A stretch of 25,926 nt of DNA from an uncultured Clostridium sp. (GTDB lineage: Bacteria > Bacillota_A > Clostridia > TANB77 > CAG-508). Each line of letters begins with the position of its first letter. The stretch's first letter is position 1. Shown piece after piece: positions 9,201 to 15,423 of this stretch. A program made the translations under genes and the position numbers. The stretch spans positions 1 to 25,926 of the forward strand of contig CAJKKA010000014.1 in NCBI GenBank assembly GCA_905200315.1, given 5' to 3'. The notes beneath the pieces were generated by a model. That model made no database searches. It had not been told where the DNA came from and saw nothing but the letters and a program-made list of their open reading frames with translations.

Positions 9201-9335
9201 AAAGGTATAACAAAAGATAATGTAAAAGAAGTAAAAGAATATATAAGCTCAATTAAGAGTGTTATAACAAATAATAATGCAAAAATAACTGTTGCAAAAG
9301 ATGCAACTCAAGTTACAATAGAACTTACAAAATAA
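6222..9335 (+). CDS. Large secreted dockerin protein with repeated beta-sandwich domains
   Basis: This 1037-residue secreted protein has a signal peptide (residues 1 to about 28, TLA-TE). A short domain (about 50-110) is followed by a dockerin at 111-170. Loop 1 is D113-x-N115-x-D117-G-F-V-D121-x-x-D124, a canonical Ca2+ loop. Loop 2 (D147 to D158) has Arg at position 3. Each loop is followed by an ALQVKQYYVG/ALDMQKFYVG helix. The remainder is Ser/Thr/Lys-rich and looks like a string of Ig/fibronectin-III-like beta domains (for example around 385-475 and 480-580). No catalytic domain, LPxTG motif or C-terminal membrane helix is seen. The protein would therefore be held on the cell by the cohesin encoded just upstream. 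The start is GTG after CAAGGGGGAAATTAAA. Function is unknown; adhesion or a surface scaffold is most likely. Confidence 0.85.
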   Translation: MNKKLKVVSSLALAGLMALNVCNPKTLATEIQDEIKTSPVGIYKQLVENKTIVPFVLANAEDCVTFKEIATSEKFANVTKFNGAAIPNDNTVVRTGDTFTANGKEYTVVIYGDVNKDGFVDVNDALQVKQYYVGNVELDNVQLEAADVRNNADVDVNDALDMQKFYVGSLASVIDKLPDMEDEKYDYSLSVNEGIINNQNVTSSKVTVNVAQVSDKDVSLTLNVKGLDVNGKDKVVTKPVTITKNTTKVEVDGIDVSDLVDGVLSVELVAGVDKDAEVVGTTTVIKNTEAPAATNVNTKRTATRTATLSLEGYGKNDITKVYYVIGDSISDIKDAKTIEVSNNKVENYEISNELTEGASANVTFILENKYGSRSVAETVVIAKDNANQATAVKELKATVTDGVATGKFTWKDEKNTGAAYVVNILKDNKVIAFTTTTEKEINISSNATETGTYKITVQVKGTANIEASETVTSDEIVVSKLEAVKNVKLENKEDGKTYLTYENPNKEGTFKEIKVQLISLDNDGKETTPTLVTPDDKGVITLPQDNTIYFVKIIVVANDGQVSLINSDEATSNKIYTLTTTAPSLTAPTEKDNSVEYTVSNPIAITGIKTEYKVEIYDASNVKELAAGKLGSIDETKPQYTKISEKNVELSKDGKIVIDGLESNKKYAFKLITTVEGIKLESNYTSTLNTKATMPSISNLTVTKNEKEAKENTGKIYADTNKMIINKTVYDNTDGIYPTEFANVVSLVEKFEAGDVISINEKTITATLNDKESTRKFGDLKDYTLNVTCNNKFAKTISGTFKEINLNGTGAIYDLSGVTADAINVNSDVEVKGDKTYVVNSKAIINGVKVSTVAKTTIGATAQKLTVTPNTESNTLGFESDEVLTINFVGSKDQTSIQKGTINVVANKGVTITTNCNIAASMNVTVAEGTVDLTADALNGSKKVTIAKDGTITLATRKTAPVELSKVALKDYTDDELIYVAKDEANGIEEKGIKGITKDNVKEVKEYISSIKSVITNNNAKITVAKDATQVTIELTK

Positions 9336-9389
9336 TATATATAAAATTCTATAATTAAAATAATCTAAAAATATTCATAAATTCAGGTG

Positions 9390-9433
9390 CCCTTGCATAT
9401 ATATATTAATATGTATATGCAAGGGTAATTTTA
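9390..9433 (+). terminator. Hairpin terminator after the dockerin gene
   Basis: A 12-bp perfect stem (CCCTTGCATATA at 9390-9401 with 9414-9425) has an A/T loop and is followed by TAATTTTAT. The T-run is weak, but it is the only candidate end of the sortase operon before spoIIIAA. Confidence 0.6.
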
Positions 9434-9447
9434 TATTATATAGAAAT

Positions 9448-9474
9448 GTAAAGGTGACCAAAACGGTTGCCTTT
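9448..9474 (+). promoter_or_regulatory. Leader hairpin just upstream of spoIIIAA
   Basis: AAAGGTGACC (9450-9459) pairs with GGTTGCCTTT (9465-9474) over 10 bp including two wobbles, with loop AAAAC. It ends a few bases before the spoIIIAA ribosome site (AAAGGATG from 9480). Its left side, GTAAAGGTGAC, recurs in two other intergenic places in the window. No convincing SigE promoter could be assigned by eye. Confidence 0.45.
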
Positions 9475-9492
9475 CTATGAAAGGATGAAAAA

Positions 9493-10413
9493 ATGAGCTA
9501 TAATGATATTTTAAGATATTTTCCAGATAAAATAAGAGTAGTTTTGGAGAATGAAATAAATAATAATTTAGTTATAGAAGAAATAAGAATAAGAAATTCT
9601 AAACCAATTATTTTAAAATTAAACAATTCCGAAAAAATAATAAACTATATAGTACAAACAGAAGATGTATTGAATGTATTGCAAAGTATTTGCGAAAATT
9701 CTATATATTCATACCAAAATCAAATATGTGAAGGTTTTATAACCATAAAAGGTGGACATAGAATAGGAATTACAGGAAGTGCAGTAATAGAAAATAATCA
9801 AGTTAAAAACTTAAATTACATATCAAACTTGAATTTTAGAATAGCAAGGCAAATAATAGGTTGCTCTAACAACATAATTAAAGAAATAATTAATAAAGAA
9901 GAAAATACTATTTATAACACTTTAATTGTATCTCCACCAGGTGCAGGAAAAACAACACTTTTAAGAGATATAATTAGAAATTTGAGTAATGGAACCGAAG
10001 AAATTACAGGAAAAAACATAGGAGTTGTAGATGAAAGAGGAGAAATTGCAGCAATGTATAAAGGAATTCCTCAAAACGACTTAGGAATAAGAACAGATAT
10101 AATTGAAAACATTAAAAAATCTATAGGAATGAAAATGCTTATAAGGTCAATGGCACCAGAAATTATAGTAGCAGATGAAATAGGAAGTAAAGAAGATGTG
10201 CAAGAAATAAACTATGCAGTATGTTCAGGAATAAAAGGAATATTTACAGCACATGGAAATTCATTAGAAGATTTAAAACTAAATCCAGCTATAGCAGAAT
10301 TAATAGAAAAATATATATTTGAAAGACTGATATTTTTAGATAAAAACAATAAAGGAAAAGTAAATAAAATATATGCATTAGATAAAATAAATAAAGAATA
10401 CAAAATAATTTAA
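9493..10413 (+). CDS. spoIIIAA: Stage III sporulation protein AA (ATPase)
   Basis: SpoIIIAA is a secretion-type ATPase that works on the mother-cell face of the SpoIIIA-SpoIIQ channel during endospore formation. The 306-residue length matches the family. Walker A is PPGAGKTT (148-155), Walker B is IIVADEIG (D228, E229), and an Arg/Glu-rich VVDERGEIA segment lies between them. The N-terminal domain contains IRIRNSKPI and the GGHRIGITG motif typical of this family. It is the first gene of the operon. Unlike in the usual layout, 650 bases separate it from spoIIIAB, and an unrelated small gene sits in that gap. Full length and intact motifs argue that it is functional. Confidence 0.97.
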   Translation: MSYNDILRYFPDKIRVVLENEINNNLVIEEIRIRNSKPIILKLNNSEKIINYIVQTEDVLNVLQSICENSIYSYQNQICEGFITIKGGHRIGITGSAVIENNQVKNLNYISNLNFRIARQIIGCSNNIIKEIINKEENTIYNTLIVSPPGAGKTTLLRDIIRNLSNGTEEITGKNIGVVDERGEIAAMYKGIPQNDLGIRTDIIENIKKSIGMKMLIRSMAPEIIVADEIGSKEDVQEINYAVCSGIKGIFTAHGNSLEDLKLNPAIAELIEKYIFERLIFLDKNNKGKVNKIYALDKINKEYKII

Positions 10414-10430
10414 AAAATATTAAATATTTA

Positions 10431-10459
10431 TTGCATAGTAAAAAGAATAATGTTAAAAT
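10431..10459 (+). promoter_or_regulatory. SigA-like promoter of the gene inserted in spoIIIA
   Basis: TTGCAT (10431-10436), a 17-bp spacer, then TAAAAT (10454-10459) preceded by TGT as an extended -10. It is a good housekeeping-type promoter, in contrast to the sporulation-specific control expected for the surrounding operon. Confidence 0.65.
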
Positions 10460-10490
10460 ACTTTTATAAAAAAGAAGGAGGTGAAAATTA

Positions 10491-10904
10491 ATGGAAGAAA
10501 AAAGATTTATTGAATTGATGGAAGCAAACAACGAAAAATTGTACAAAGTGATGGACGAAAAAATAGAAGCTAACAATGAAAAGCTATCTGTTATGATGGA
10601 CGAAAAAATAGAGGCTAATAACGAAAAAATATCTGTTATGATAGATGAAAAAATTAAAGAAAACAATAAAATTTTAGACAAAAGATTTGATCAACTTGAA
10701 GAAAAAATTATTGACAACAATTTTTATTTCGAAGAAAAGTACGGTAAAAAAATTGATGCTATGTTTGAAAAAATAATGATGGATGACCAGAAAAATGATA
10801 AAAAGTTTGATGAATATGAAAATTACATGGCATTAAACAATAAACGTTTACTTTCACATGAAGTTAGAATTACTAATTTAGAAAAGGCAGTAAATTCAAA
10901 ATAA
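10491..10904 (+). CDS. Small coiled-coil repeat protein inserted between spoIIIAA and spoIIIAB
   Basis: This is a 137-residue, highly charged protein with no signal peptide or membrane helix. Residues 11-55 are three 15-residue repeats of the form EANNEKxxxxMDEKI. They are followed by a heptad-like stretch (KRFDQLEEKI) and a C-terminal HEVRITNLEKAV segment, so nearly the whole chain should form a coiled coil. The repeat unit and C-terminal pattern resemble small proteins of phages and mobile elements, but no family is recognised. It has its own ribosome site (AAGGAGGTG) and promoter, and a long hairpin follows it. It is not one of the known SpoIIIA components. Its function is unknown, and a passenger gene or a lineage-specific sporulation accessory are both possible. 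Confidence 0.75.
   Translation: MEEKRFIELMEANNEKLYKVMDEKIEANNEKLSVMMDEKIEANNEKISVMIDEKIKENNKILDKRFDQLEEKIIDNNFYFEEKYGKKIDAMFEKIMMDDQKNDKKFDEYENYMALNNKRLLSHEVRITNLEKAVNSK
10521..10655 (+). repeat. Three in-frame 45-bp tandem repeats
   Basis: Units are 10521-10565, 10566-10610 and 10611-10655, each coding one 15-residue coiled-coil repeat. Units 2 and 3 are more alike than either is to unit 1. The length is a multiple of three, so changes in copy number would keep the frame. Confidence 0.85.
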
Positions 10905-10928
10905 TTTATAATCTGAAAATAACCGGAA

Positions 10929-10990
10929 AAGTAGTAGGCATATACATTATATCTAATAGAAGATGTAATATATATGTCTACTATTTATAT
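10929..10990 (+). terminator. Long hairpin ending the inserted gene
   Basis: Arms 10929-10954 and 10961-10986 form a 26-bp stem with wobbles and one mismatch, loop AATAGA, followed by TATATTTTATAT. It probably terminates the coiled-coil transcript. It would also reduce read-through from spoIIIAA into spoIIIAB. Confidence 0.55.
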
Positions 10991-11016
10991 TTTATATATA
11001 AATATGTTCTAAAAGC

Positions 11017-11063
11017 AAAAACTCCTGAATATAATATATTAATGTTAAATCAAGGAGTTTTTT
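11017..11063 (+). promoter_or_regulatory. Hairpin that hides the spoIIIAB ribosome site
   Basis: AAAAACTCCT (11017-11026) is complementary over 10 bases to AGGAGTTTTT (11053-11062). The right arm contains the spoIIIAB Shine-Dalgarno AAGGAG and ends in six T immediately before the ATG at 11064. The structure could act as an attenuator or terminator, or block ribosome binding. Confidence 0.5.
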
Positions 11064-11573
11064 ATGTTTATTATTAAAACATTAATTTTACTAACTATAT
11101 TTGGTACAAGTTTAAGTCTAGGAATAATGTTTTCAAAAAAATATTCAAATAGAGTAAAAACACTTAAAGAATTAAATTCGGCACTAAACATATTTCTAAC
11201 AAAAATAAAATATACATATGAACCTATACCAGATATATTTGAAGAAATATCAAAAAATACATATAAAAATGTTTCAAATTTATTTTATGATTCAAGCCAA
11301 AAGATGAAAAATACAGAAGCAGGCACTGCATGGCTAAACTCCATAGAAGAAAGCAATTTAGAAATAAACGAAGAAGATAAAAACATATTAAAAGGATTGT
11401 CAAAACTTCTCGGTAAAACAAATTTAGAAGGACAAGTTAGTGAAATAGAGCTAACCAAAAGTTTTTTGAAAAAACAAATAGAATATGCAGAACAAGAAAG
11501 ACAAAAAAACGAAAAACTATATAAAACATTAGGAATGACAATAGGACTAGCAATAGTTATATTACTAGCTTAA
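11064..11573 (+). CDS. spoIIIAB: Stage III sporulation protein AB
   Basis: SpoIIIAB is a mother-cell membrane protein of the SpoIIIA complex with a GspF-like cytoplasmic part, thought to link the AA ATPase to the channel. The 169-residue length is typical. It has an N-terminal membrane helix (LILLTIFGTSLSLGIMF), a middle helical region (LKELNSALNIFLTKIKYTYEPIPDIF) and a C-terminal helix (LGMTIGLAIVILLA). The ribosome site AAGGAG lies in a hairpin, unlike at the other genes of the operon. The gene is separated from spoIIIAA by the inserted coiled-coil gene but is tightly followed by spoIIIAC. Confidence 0.93.
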   Translation: MFIIKTLILLTIFGTSLSLGIMFSKKYSNRVKTLKELNSALNIFLTKIKYTYEPIPDIFEEISKNTYKNVSNLFYDSSQKMKNTEAGTAWLNSIEESNLEINEEDKNILKGLSKLLGKTNLEGQVSEIELTKSFLKKQIEYAEQERQKNEKLYKTLGMTIGLAIVILLA

Positions 11574-11600
11574 TAAAACAAAAGAAAGGAAGTTATACCT

Positions 11601-11795
11601 ATGAATATTGAATTACTTTTTAAAATAGCTGCAGTAGGAATTTTAGTTGCAGTACTTCATCAAGTGTTAGTAAGAGCAGGAAGAGAAGACCAAGCAATGA
11701 TGACAACCTTAGCAGGGCTTGTAATAGTTTTAACAATGGTAATAAAACAAATAAGTGGCCTGTTTGATGCTGTGCGAACAATGTTTAATTTATAA
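11601..11795 (+). CDS. spoIIIAC: Stage III sporulation protein AC
   Basis: SpoIIIAC is a 64-residue membrane protein of the SpoIIIA complex with two helices (residues about 5-24 and 34-53) around a polar RAGREDQ turn that is strongly conserved in the family. Its length agrees with known members. The ribosome site is AAAGGAAG, and the stop codon is followed within 15 bases by the spoIIIAD start. Confidence 0.95.
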   Translation: MNIELLFKIAAVGILVAVLHQVLVRAGREDQAMMTTLAGLVIVLTMVIKQISGLFDAVRTMFNL

Positions 11796-11809
11796 GAGAG
11801 GAATTATAT

Positions 11810-12197
11810 ATGGATATTATAAAAATAATAGGAATTCGGTTTAATAGGGCTAATTATTATAATTATACTAAGACAATATAAACCAGAATTTACATTGTAT
11901 GTTTCTTTAATGGTAGGAGTAATAATATTTTTTATGATATCTGGACAATTAGCTGGAATAATAAAACTTCTATCAGATTTTTCTAACAAAGCAAGCATTA
12001 ATAGTCAATTTCTCGGAATTTTATTAAAAATAACAGGAATAGCACTTTTAACAGAATTTGCAGTAAGTGTGTGCAAAGATTCTGGAGAAAATTCAATAGC
12101 AAGCAAGGTAGATTTAGGAGGAAAAATTATGATAATTTCTGTATCAATTCCTATAATTTCAAGCCTATTAGAAACAATAATAAAAATTTTACCTTAA
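11810..12197 (+). CDS. spoIIIAD: Stage III sporulation protein AD, with an apparent +1 frameshift
   Basis: SpoIIIAD is a small polytopic membrane protein of the SpoIIIA channel. The gene starts at ATG 11810 (ribosome site GAGAGGAA) and reads MDIIKIIGI, but the frame is then broken. Skipping one base around C11837 gives GLIGLIIIILRQYKPEF, the expected first helix, and the frame continues through YVSLMVGVIIFFMISGQ to TIIKILP at 12197. The joined product is about 128 residues, normal for the family. Without the skip the only start in the main frame is a TTG at 11895 with no ribosome site, which would lose helix 1. The cause could be a sequencing or assembly error, a real mutation (which should block sporulation) or recoding. 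The first is most likely because every other spoIIIA gene is intact. Confidence 0.85.
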
Positions 12198-12232
12198 ACA
12201 AAAGAATACATTTCTAAAAAAGAGGTATACAT

Positions 12233-13402
12233 ATGAAAAAAATATTATTAATACTAGCAGTAGCATTGCTTTTAGAAATACCAAGTGTATATGCAACAGA
12301 CGAAACAGAAAATGTAGAAATAAATACAGAAGATATTATATCAAGCCAAATAGATGAGCTAAATGTAAGCAATTTTATAACAAAAAGTAAAGAATATTCG
12401 AGAGAATTTATGGAAGACATAGATATAGGAGAACTTTTACAGTCTGCTATATCTGGAAATATAAACAATGACACATTTTTCAAAAAAATAGTAAATCTAT
12501 TTGGAAAAGAAATTAAATCAACAATAAAAATTTTAGGAAGTATTTTAATAATAATTATAATACATAGTATTCTTAAAAGTATTAGCGATGGACTAGAAAA
12601 CAAAAGCATTTCAACAATTACATATTATGTGCAATACATATTAATAGTAACATTAATAATGAGTAACTTTGCAGATATTATATCACTTACAAAACAATCT
12701 ATACAAAATATGTTGGGCTATGGTCAAACACTTGTGCCTTTGCTAATGACTTTACTTTTAACCACAGGAAGTATAACTTCGGCAGGTGTAATAGAGCCAA
12801 TAATACTTTTTTTAATAAACTTTATATCAAATATGCTAGAAGTTTTTATAATACCAATGGTATTAATTTCAACAGCAATTGGAATTGTTTCAAAAGTATC
12901 AGAAGAAGTACATATAGATAAAATATCTAAATTTATGAAATCTAGCATAGTTTGGCTTTTAGGAATAACACTTACACTTTTTGTATCTGTAGTTTCAATA
13001 GATGGAAGCTTAACAAGTAGTGTGGATGGAATAACTGCAAAAACTACTAAAGCAGCAGTAAGTAATTTAATACCTGTTGTAGGTAAAATATTAGGTGATA
13101 CAGTAGACACAGTTATAGGTTGCTCAAATATACTTAAGAATGCCGTTGGAATTGTAGGAATAATTGTAATAATTGCAATATGTATAGGTCCTATTATAAA
13201 ACTTACAATTTTAACACTTTCATATCATCTGGTGGCAGCAATAAGTCAACCAATAGCAGATGCAAAAATAGTAAAGCTATTAGACGAAATGGGAGAAACT
13301 TTCAAATTGTTATTAGGAATTATGAGTGCAATAGCTGTAATGCTGATAATTGGAACAACATTAGTTATTAAAATTTCTAATAGCGGAATGATGTATAGAT
13401 AA
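12233..13402 (+). CDS. spoIIIAE: Stage III sporulation protein AE
   Basis: SpoIIIAE is the large polytopic membrane component (389 residues) of the SpoIIIA channel. A signal-like N-terminus (KKILLILAVALLLEIPSVYA) is followed by an extracytoplasmic segment of about 80 residues and then many membrane helices, including LGSILIIIIIHSIL, the LVPLLMTLLLTTGSITSAG stretch and a C-terminal LLGIMSAIAVMLIIGTTLVI. Length and helix pattern agree with the family. The ribosome site is AAAGAGG. Confidence 0.95.
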   Translation: MKKILLILAVALLLEIPSVYATDETENVEINTEDIISSQIDELNVSNFITKSKEYSREFMEDIDIGELLQSAISGNINNDTFFKKIVNLFGKEIKSTIKILGSILIIIIIHSILKSISDGLENKSISTITYYVQYILIVTLIMSNFADIISLTKQSIQNMLGYGQTLVPLLMTLLLTTGSITSAGVIEPIILFLINFISNMLEVFIIPMVLISTAIGIVSKVSEEVHIDKISKFMKSSIVWLLGITLTLFVSVVSIDGSLTSSVDGITAKTTKAAVSNLIPVVGKILGDTVDTVIGCSNILKNAVGIVGIIVIIAICIGPIIKLTILTLSYHLVAAISQPIADAKIVKLLDEMGETFKLLLGIMSAIAVMLIIGTTLVIKISNSGMMYR

Positions 13403-13418
13403 ACGGAGGAAAAATAAT

Positions 13419-14006
13419 GTGATAAATGCAATGTCAACTTGGGCAAAATCTATTATTCTAGCAGTTATAGTTTCTACAATAATACAAATGATTTTGCCAG
13501 AAGGAAATAATAAAAAGTACATAAAAACTGTAATAGGATTATACATATTATTTACAATTATATCGCCAATAATATCTAAAATAAGTGGAGGAAACTCTAC
13601 AATAGATGTATCTAAATATGAAAATTACTTTAATGTGGAAAGTACCACTACTGCAAGTGCAAATGTAATAGATAAAAATTTGGATAATACATATACTTCA
13701 AGTATTAAAGCAGATATAAAAAATAGAATGAAACAAAAAGGTTATAAAGTTAATAGTTTAGATGCGAATATAGAGTTAAAAAATGAAGAATCGTATGGAA
13801 CTATTAATAGTTTGAAAATAAGTTTAGAAAGAGAAGAAAATAACAATAATTCAAATATACAAGCTGTTAATAAAATAGAAATAAAGATTTCAAACAATAC
13901 AAACGAAGTAAAACAAAACAATTTAACATCTATGGAAAAACAAGAAATTAAAAACTATTTGTCAGAAACATATAGTATAAAAAAAGAAAATATAGAGGTT
14001 GATTAG
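13419..14006 (+). CDS. spoIIIAF: Stage III sporulation protein AF
   Basis: SpoIIIAF is a 195-residue protein with two N-terminal membrane helices (ILAVIVSTIIQMILP and IGLYILFTIISPII) and a soluble C-terminal domain in the intermembrane space, probably a ring-building fold like its AG and AH neighbours. The start is taken as GTG 13419, 8 bases after GGAGGA. An ATG two bases earlier (13417) runs straight into TGA and cannot be used. An in-frame ATG at 13431 is the alternative. The end of the protein (YLSETYSIKKENIEVD) is typical. Confidence 0.92.
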   Translation: MINAMSTWAKSIILAVIVSTIIQMILPEGNNKKYIKTVIGLYILFTIISPIISKISGGNSTIDVSKYENYFNVESTTTASANVIDKNLDNTYTSSIKADIKNRMKQKGYKVNSLDANIELKNEESYGTINSLKISLEREENNNNSNIQAVNKIEIKISNNTNEVKQNNLTSMEKQEIKNYLSETYSIKKENIEVD

Positions 14007-14029
14007 CATAAAATAAGGAGGTTTTACAA

Positions 14030-14650
14030 ATGAAGAAAATTCCTAGCAAAATAAAAGAATTGTATTCAGCAGAGGGTAAAGAAAGCAAGAAGAAAATGGA
14101 AAATATGGTTATACTGCTAATAATTCTTATAATTACTTGTATAGCTGTTAATAAAATTTGGAATGGAGATAAAAAAGAAGATGAAACACAAACTAGGCAA
14201 AATACTACAACAGGAAAACAATTAGCTACACAAGAAAATAACTCTAATTCAGAAAATACAACAGATTTGCAATCTAATTTAGAAAGAATTTTAAGTAATA
14301 TAGATGGTGTAGGAAAAGTTTCTGTATTGCTTACATATTCAGAAAGTAGTGAACTAGTTCCATTATACGATGAGACCAAAAGTGAAACAACAACAGAGGA
14401 AGCGGATACTTCTGGAGGAAAGAGAACTACAACAGATACAAATACACAGAAATCTGCAATAATGCAAGAAAATAGTAGTGGAGAAAAAAGCATTATAACT
14501 CAAAAAACTGTTTCACCCAAAATAGAAGGAGCAATAATTACTGCAGAAGGAGGAGAAAATGCAAATGTAAAAACACAAATTATTCAAGCTGTGGAAGCGG
14601 CAACAGGACTTGCAACACATAAAATACAAGTGTTTAAGTTAAAAGTTTAA
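14030..14650 (+). CDS. spoIIIAG: Stage III sporulation protein AG (channel ring protein)
   Basis: SpoIIIAG forms the large ring of the mother-cell side of the feeding-tube channel. It has a short cytoplasmic N-terminus, one membrane helix (MVILLIILIITCIAV, about residues 25-40), a Ser/Thr/Asn-rich linker and a ring-building domain with the family segment LERILSNIDGVGKVSVLLTYS. The C-terminus has the conserved KIEGAIITAEGGENANVKTQI and AATGLATHKIQVFKL motifs. Ribosome site AAGGAGG. It is full length. Confidence 0.96.
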   Translation: MKKIPSKIKELYSAEGKESKKKMENMVILLIILIITCIAVNKIWNGDKKEDETQTRQNTTTGKQLATQENNSNSENTTDLQSNLERILSNIDGVGKVSVLLTYSESSELVPLYDETKSETTTEEADTSGGKRTTTDTNTQKSAIMQENSSGEKSIITQKTVSPKIEGAIITAEGGENANVKTQIIQAVEAATGLATHKIQVFKLKV

Positions 14651-14665
14651 AGGGAGGAATTAATA

Positions 14666-15346
14666 ATGAGAATATTTAAGAAAAATCAAATTATTATATC
14701 TGTAGTTGCACTAATGCTTATTGCAGCTGGATATTTGAACTATTCATCACAAATATCAGAAGAAGTAGCAAACAGAAAAACAGAAGAAGGATACGATTAT
14801 GCAGGAATAGGAGATGCAAAATTAGTAGATAGTGAACTTGTGGTAGGAGAAGAAAACAATATAAAAGAAACAATGGCAAACAATAGTAGTGAAGACACAA
14901 ACAACGTAAATACAAAAGAAGAAAACACTGCAAATGAAAATAATAACACAGCTAATAACACCAGTGAAAATAATACTGTAGAAACAAATTCAAATGGAGA
15001 AGAAGACTATTTTACAAGTTCAAAACTACAAAGAGAAAATATGTATTCACAAATGTTAGAAACATATCAAAAAATATTAGAAAATACAGCAATACCAGAA
15101 ACACAAAAATCAATATCATCACAAGAAATAGCAAATATAAACAATAAGAAAAATGCAATAATGATAGCAGAAAACTTAATAAAAACAAAAGGATTTGAAG
15201 ATGCAGTAATATTTGTAAACGATGACAGTGTAAGTGTAGTTGTAAAAGCAGAAAAACTAGAACAAAATCAAATAGCACAAATACAAAACATAATTTCAAG
15301 AGAATTAACCACAGAAATATCAAATATACATATAAGTACAAAATAA
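14666..15346 (+). CDS. spoIIIAH: Stage III sporulation protein AH (SpoIIQ-like partner protein)
   Basis: SpoIIIAH contacts the forespore protein SpoIIQ across the intermembrane space. The 226-residue protein has an N-terminal helix (IIISVVALMLIAAGYLNY), the YDYAGIGDAKLVDS motif common at this place in clostridial members, and a long Asn/Glu/Thr-rich linker (about 70-112). The C-terminal ring domain contains LIKTKGFEDAVIFVNDDSVSVVV and ends EISNIHIST. It is the last gene of the operon. No clear terminator follows before the ABC transporter genes. Confidence 0.95.
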   Translation: MRIFKKNQIIISVVALMLIAAGYLNYSSQISEEVANRKTEEGYDYAGIGDAKLVDSELVVGEENNIKETMANNSSEDTNNVNTKEENTANENNNTANNTSENNTVETNSNGEEDYFTSSKLQRENMYSQMLETYQKILENTAIPETQKSISSQEIANINNKKNAIMIAENLIKTKGFEDAVIFVNDDSVSVVVKAEKLEQNQIAQIQNIISRELTTEISNIHISTK

Positions 15347-15423
15347 GAAATTGTTGCTAAAAAAGTAAATTTATGCTATAAATAATTCGAATTAATTAAT
15401 ATAAAATAAATGGAGCAAAATTA

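Noticed and set aside
13417..13422. ATG 13417 before spoIIIAF as a start or tiny leader peptide
   Set aside because: It is followed at once by TGA. It is most simply a chance overlap with the GTG start at 13419.
13948..14493. A long open frame on the - strand opposite spoIIIAG
   Set aside because: It is a shadow of a clearly homologous spoIIIAG. Its low-complexity Ser/Val/Phe composition and lack of a ribosome site argue against a gene.
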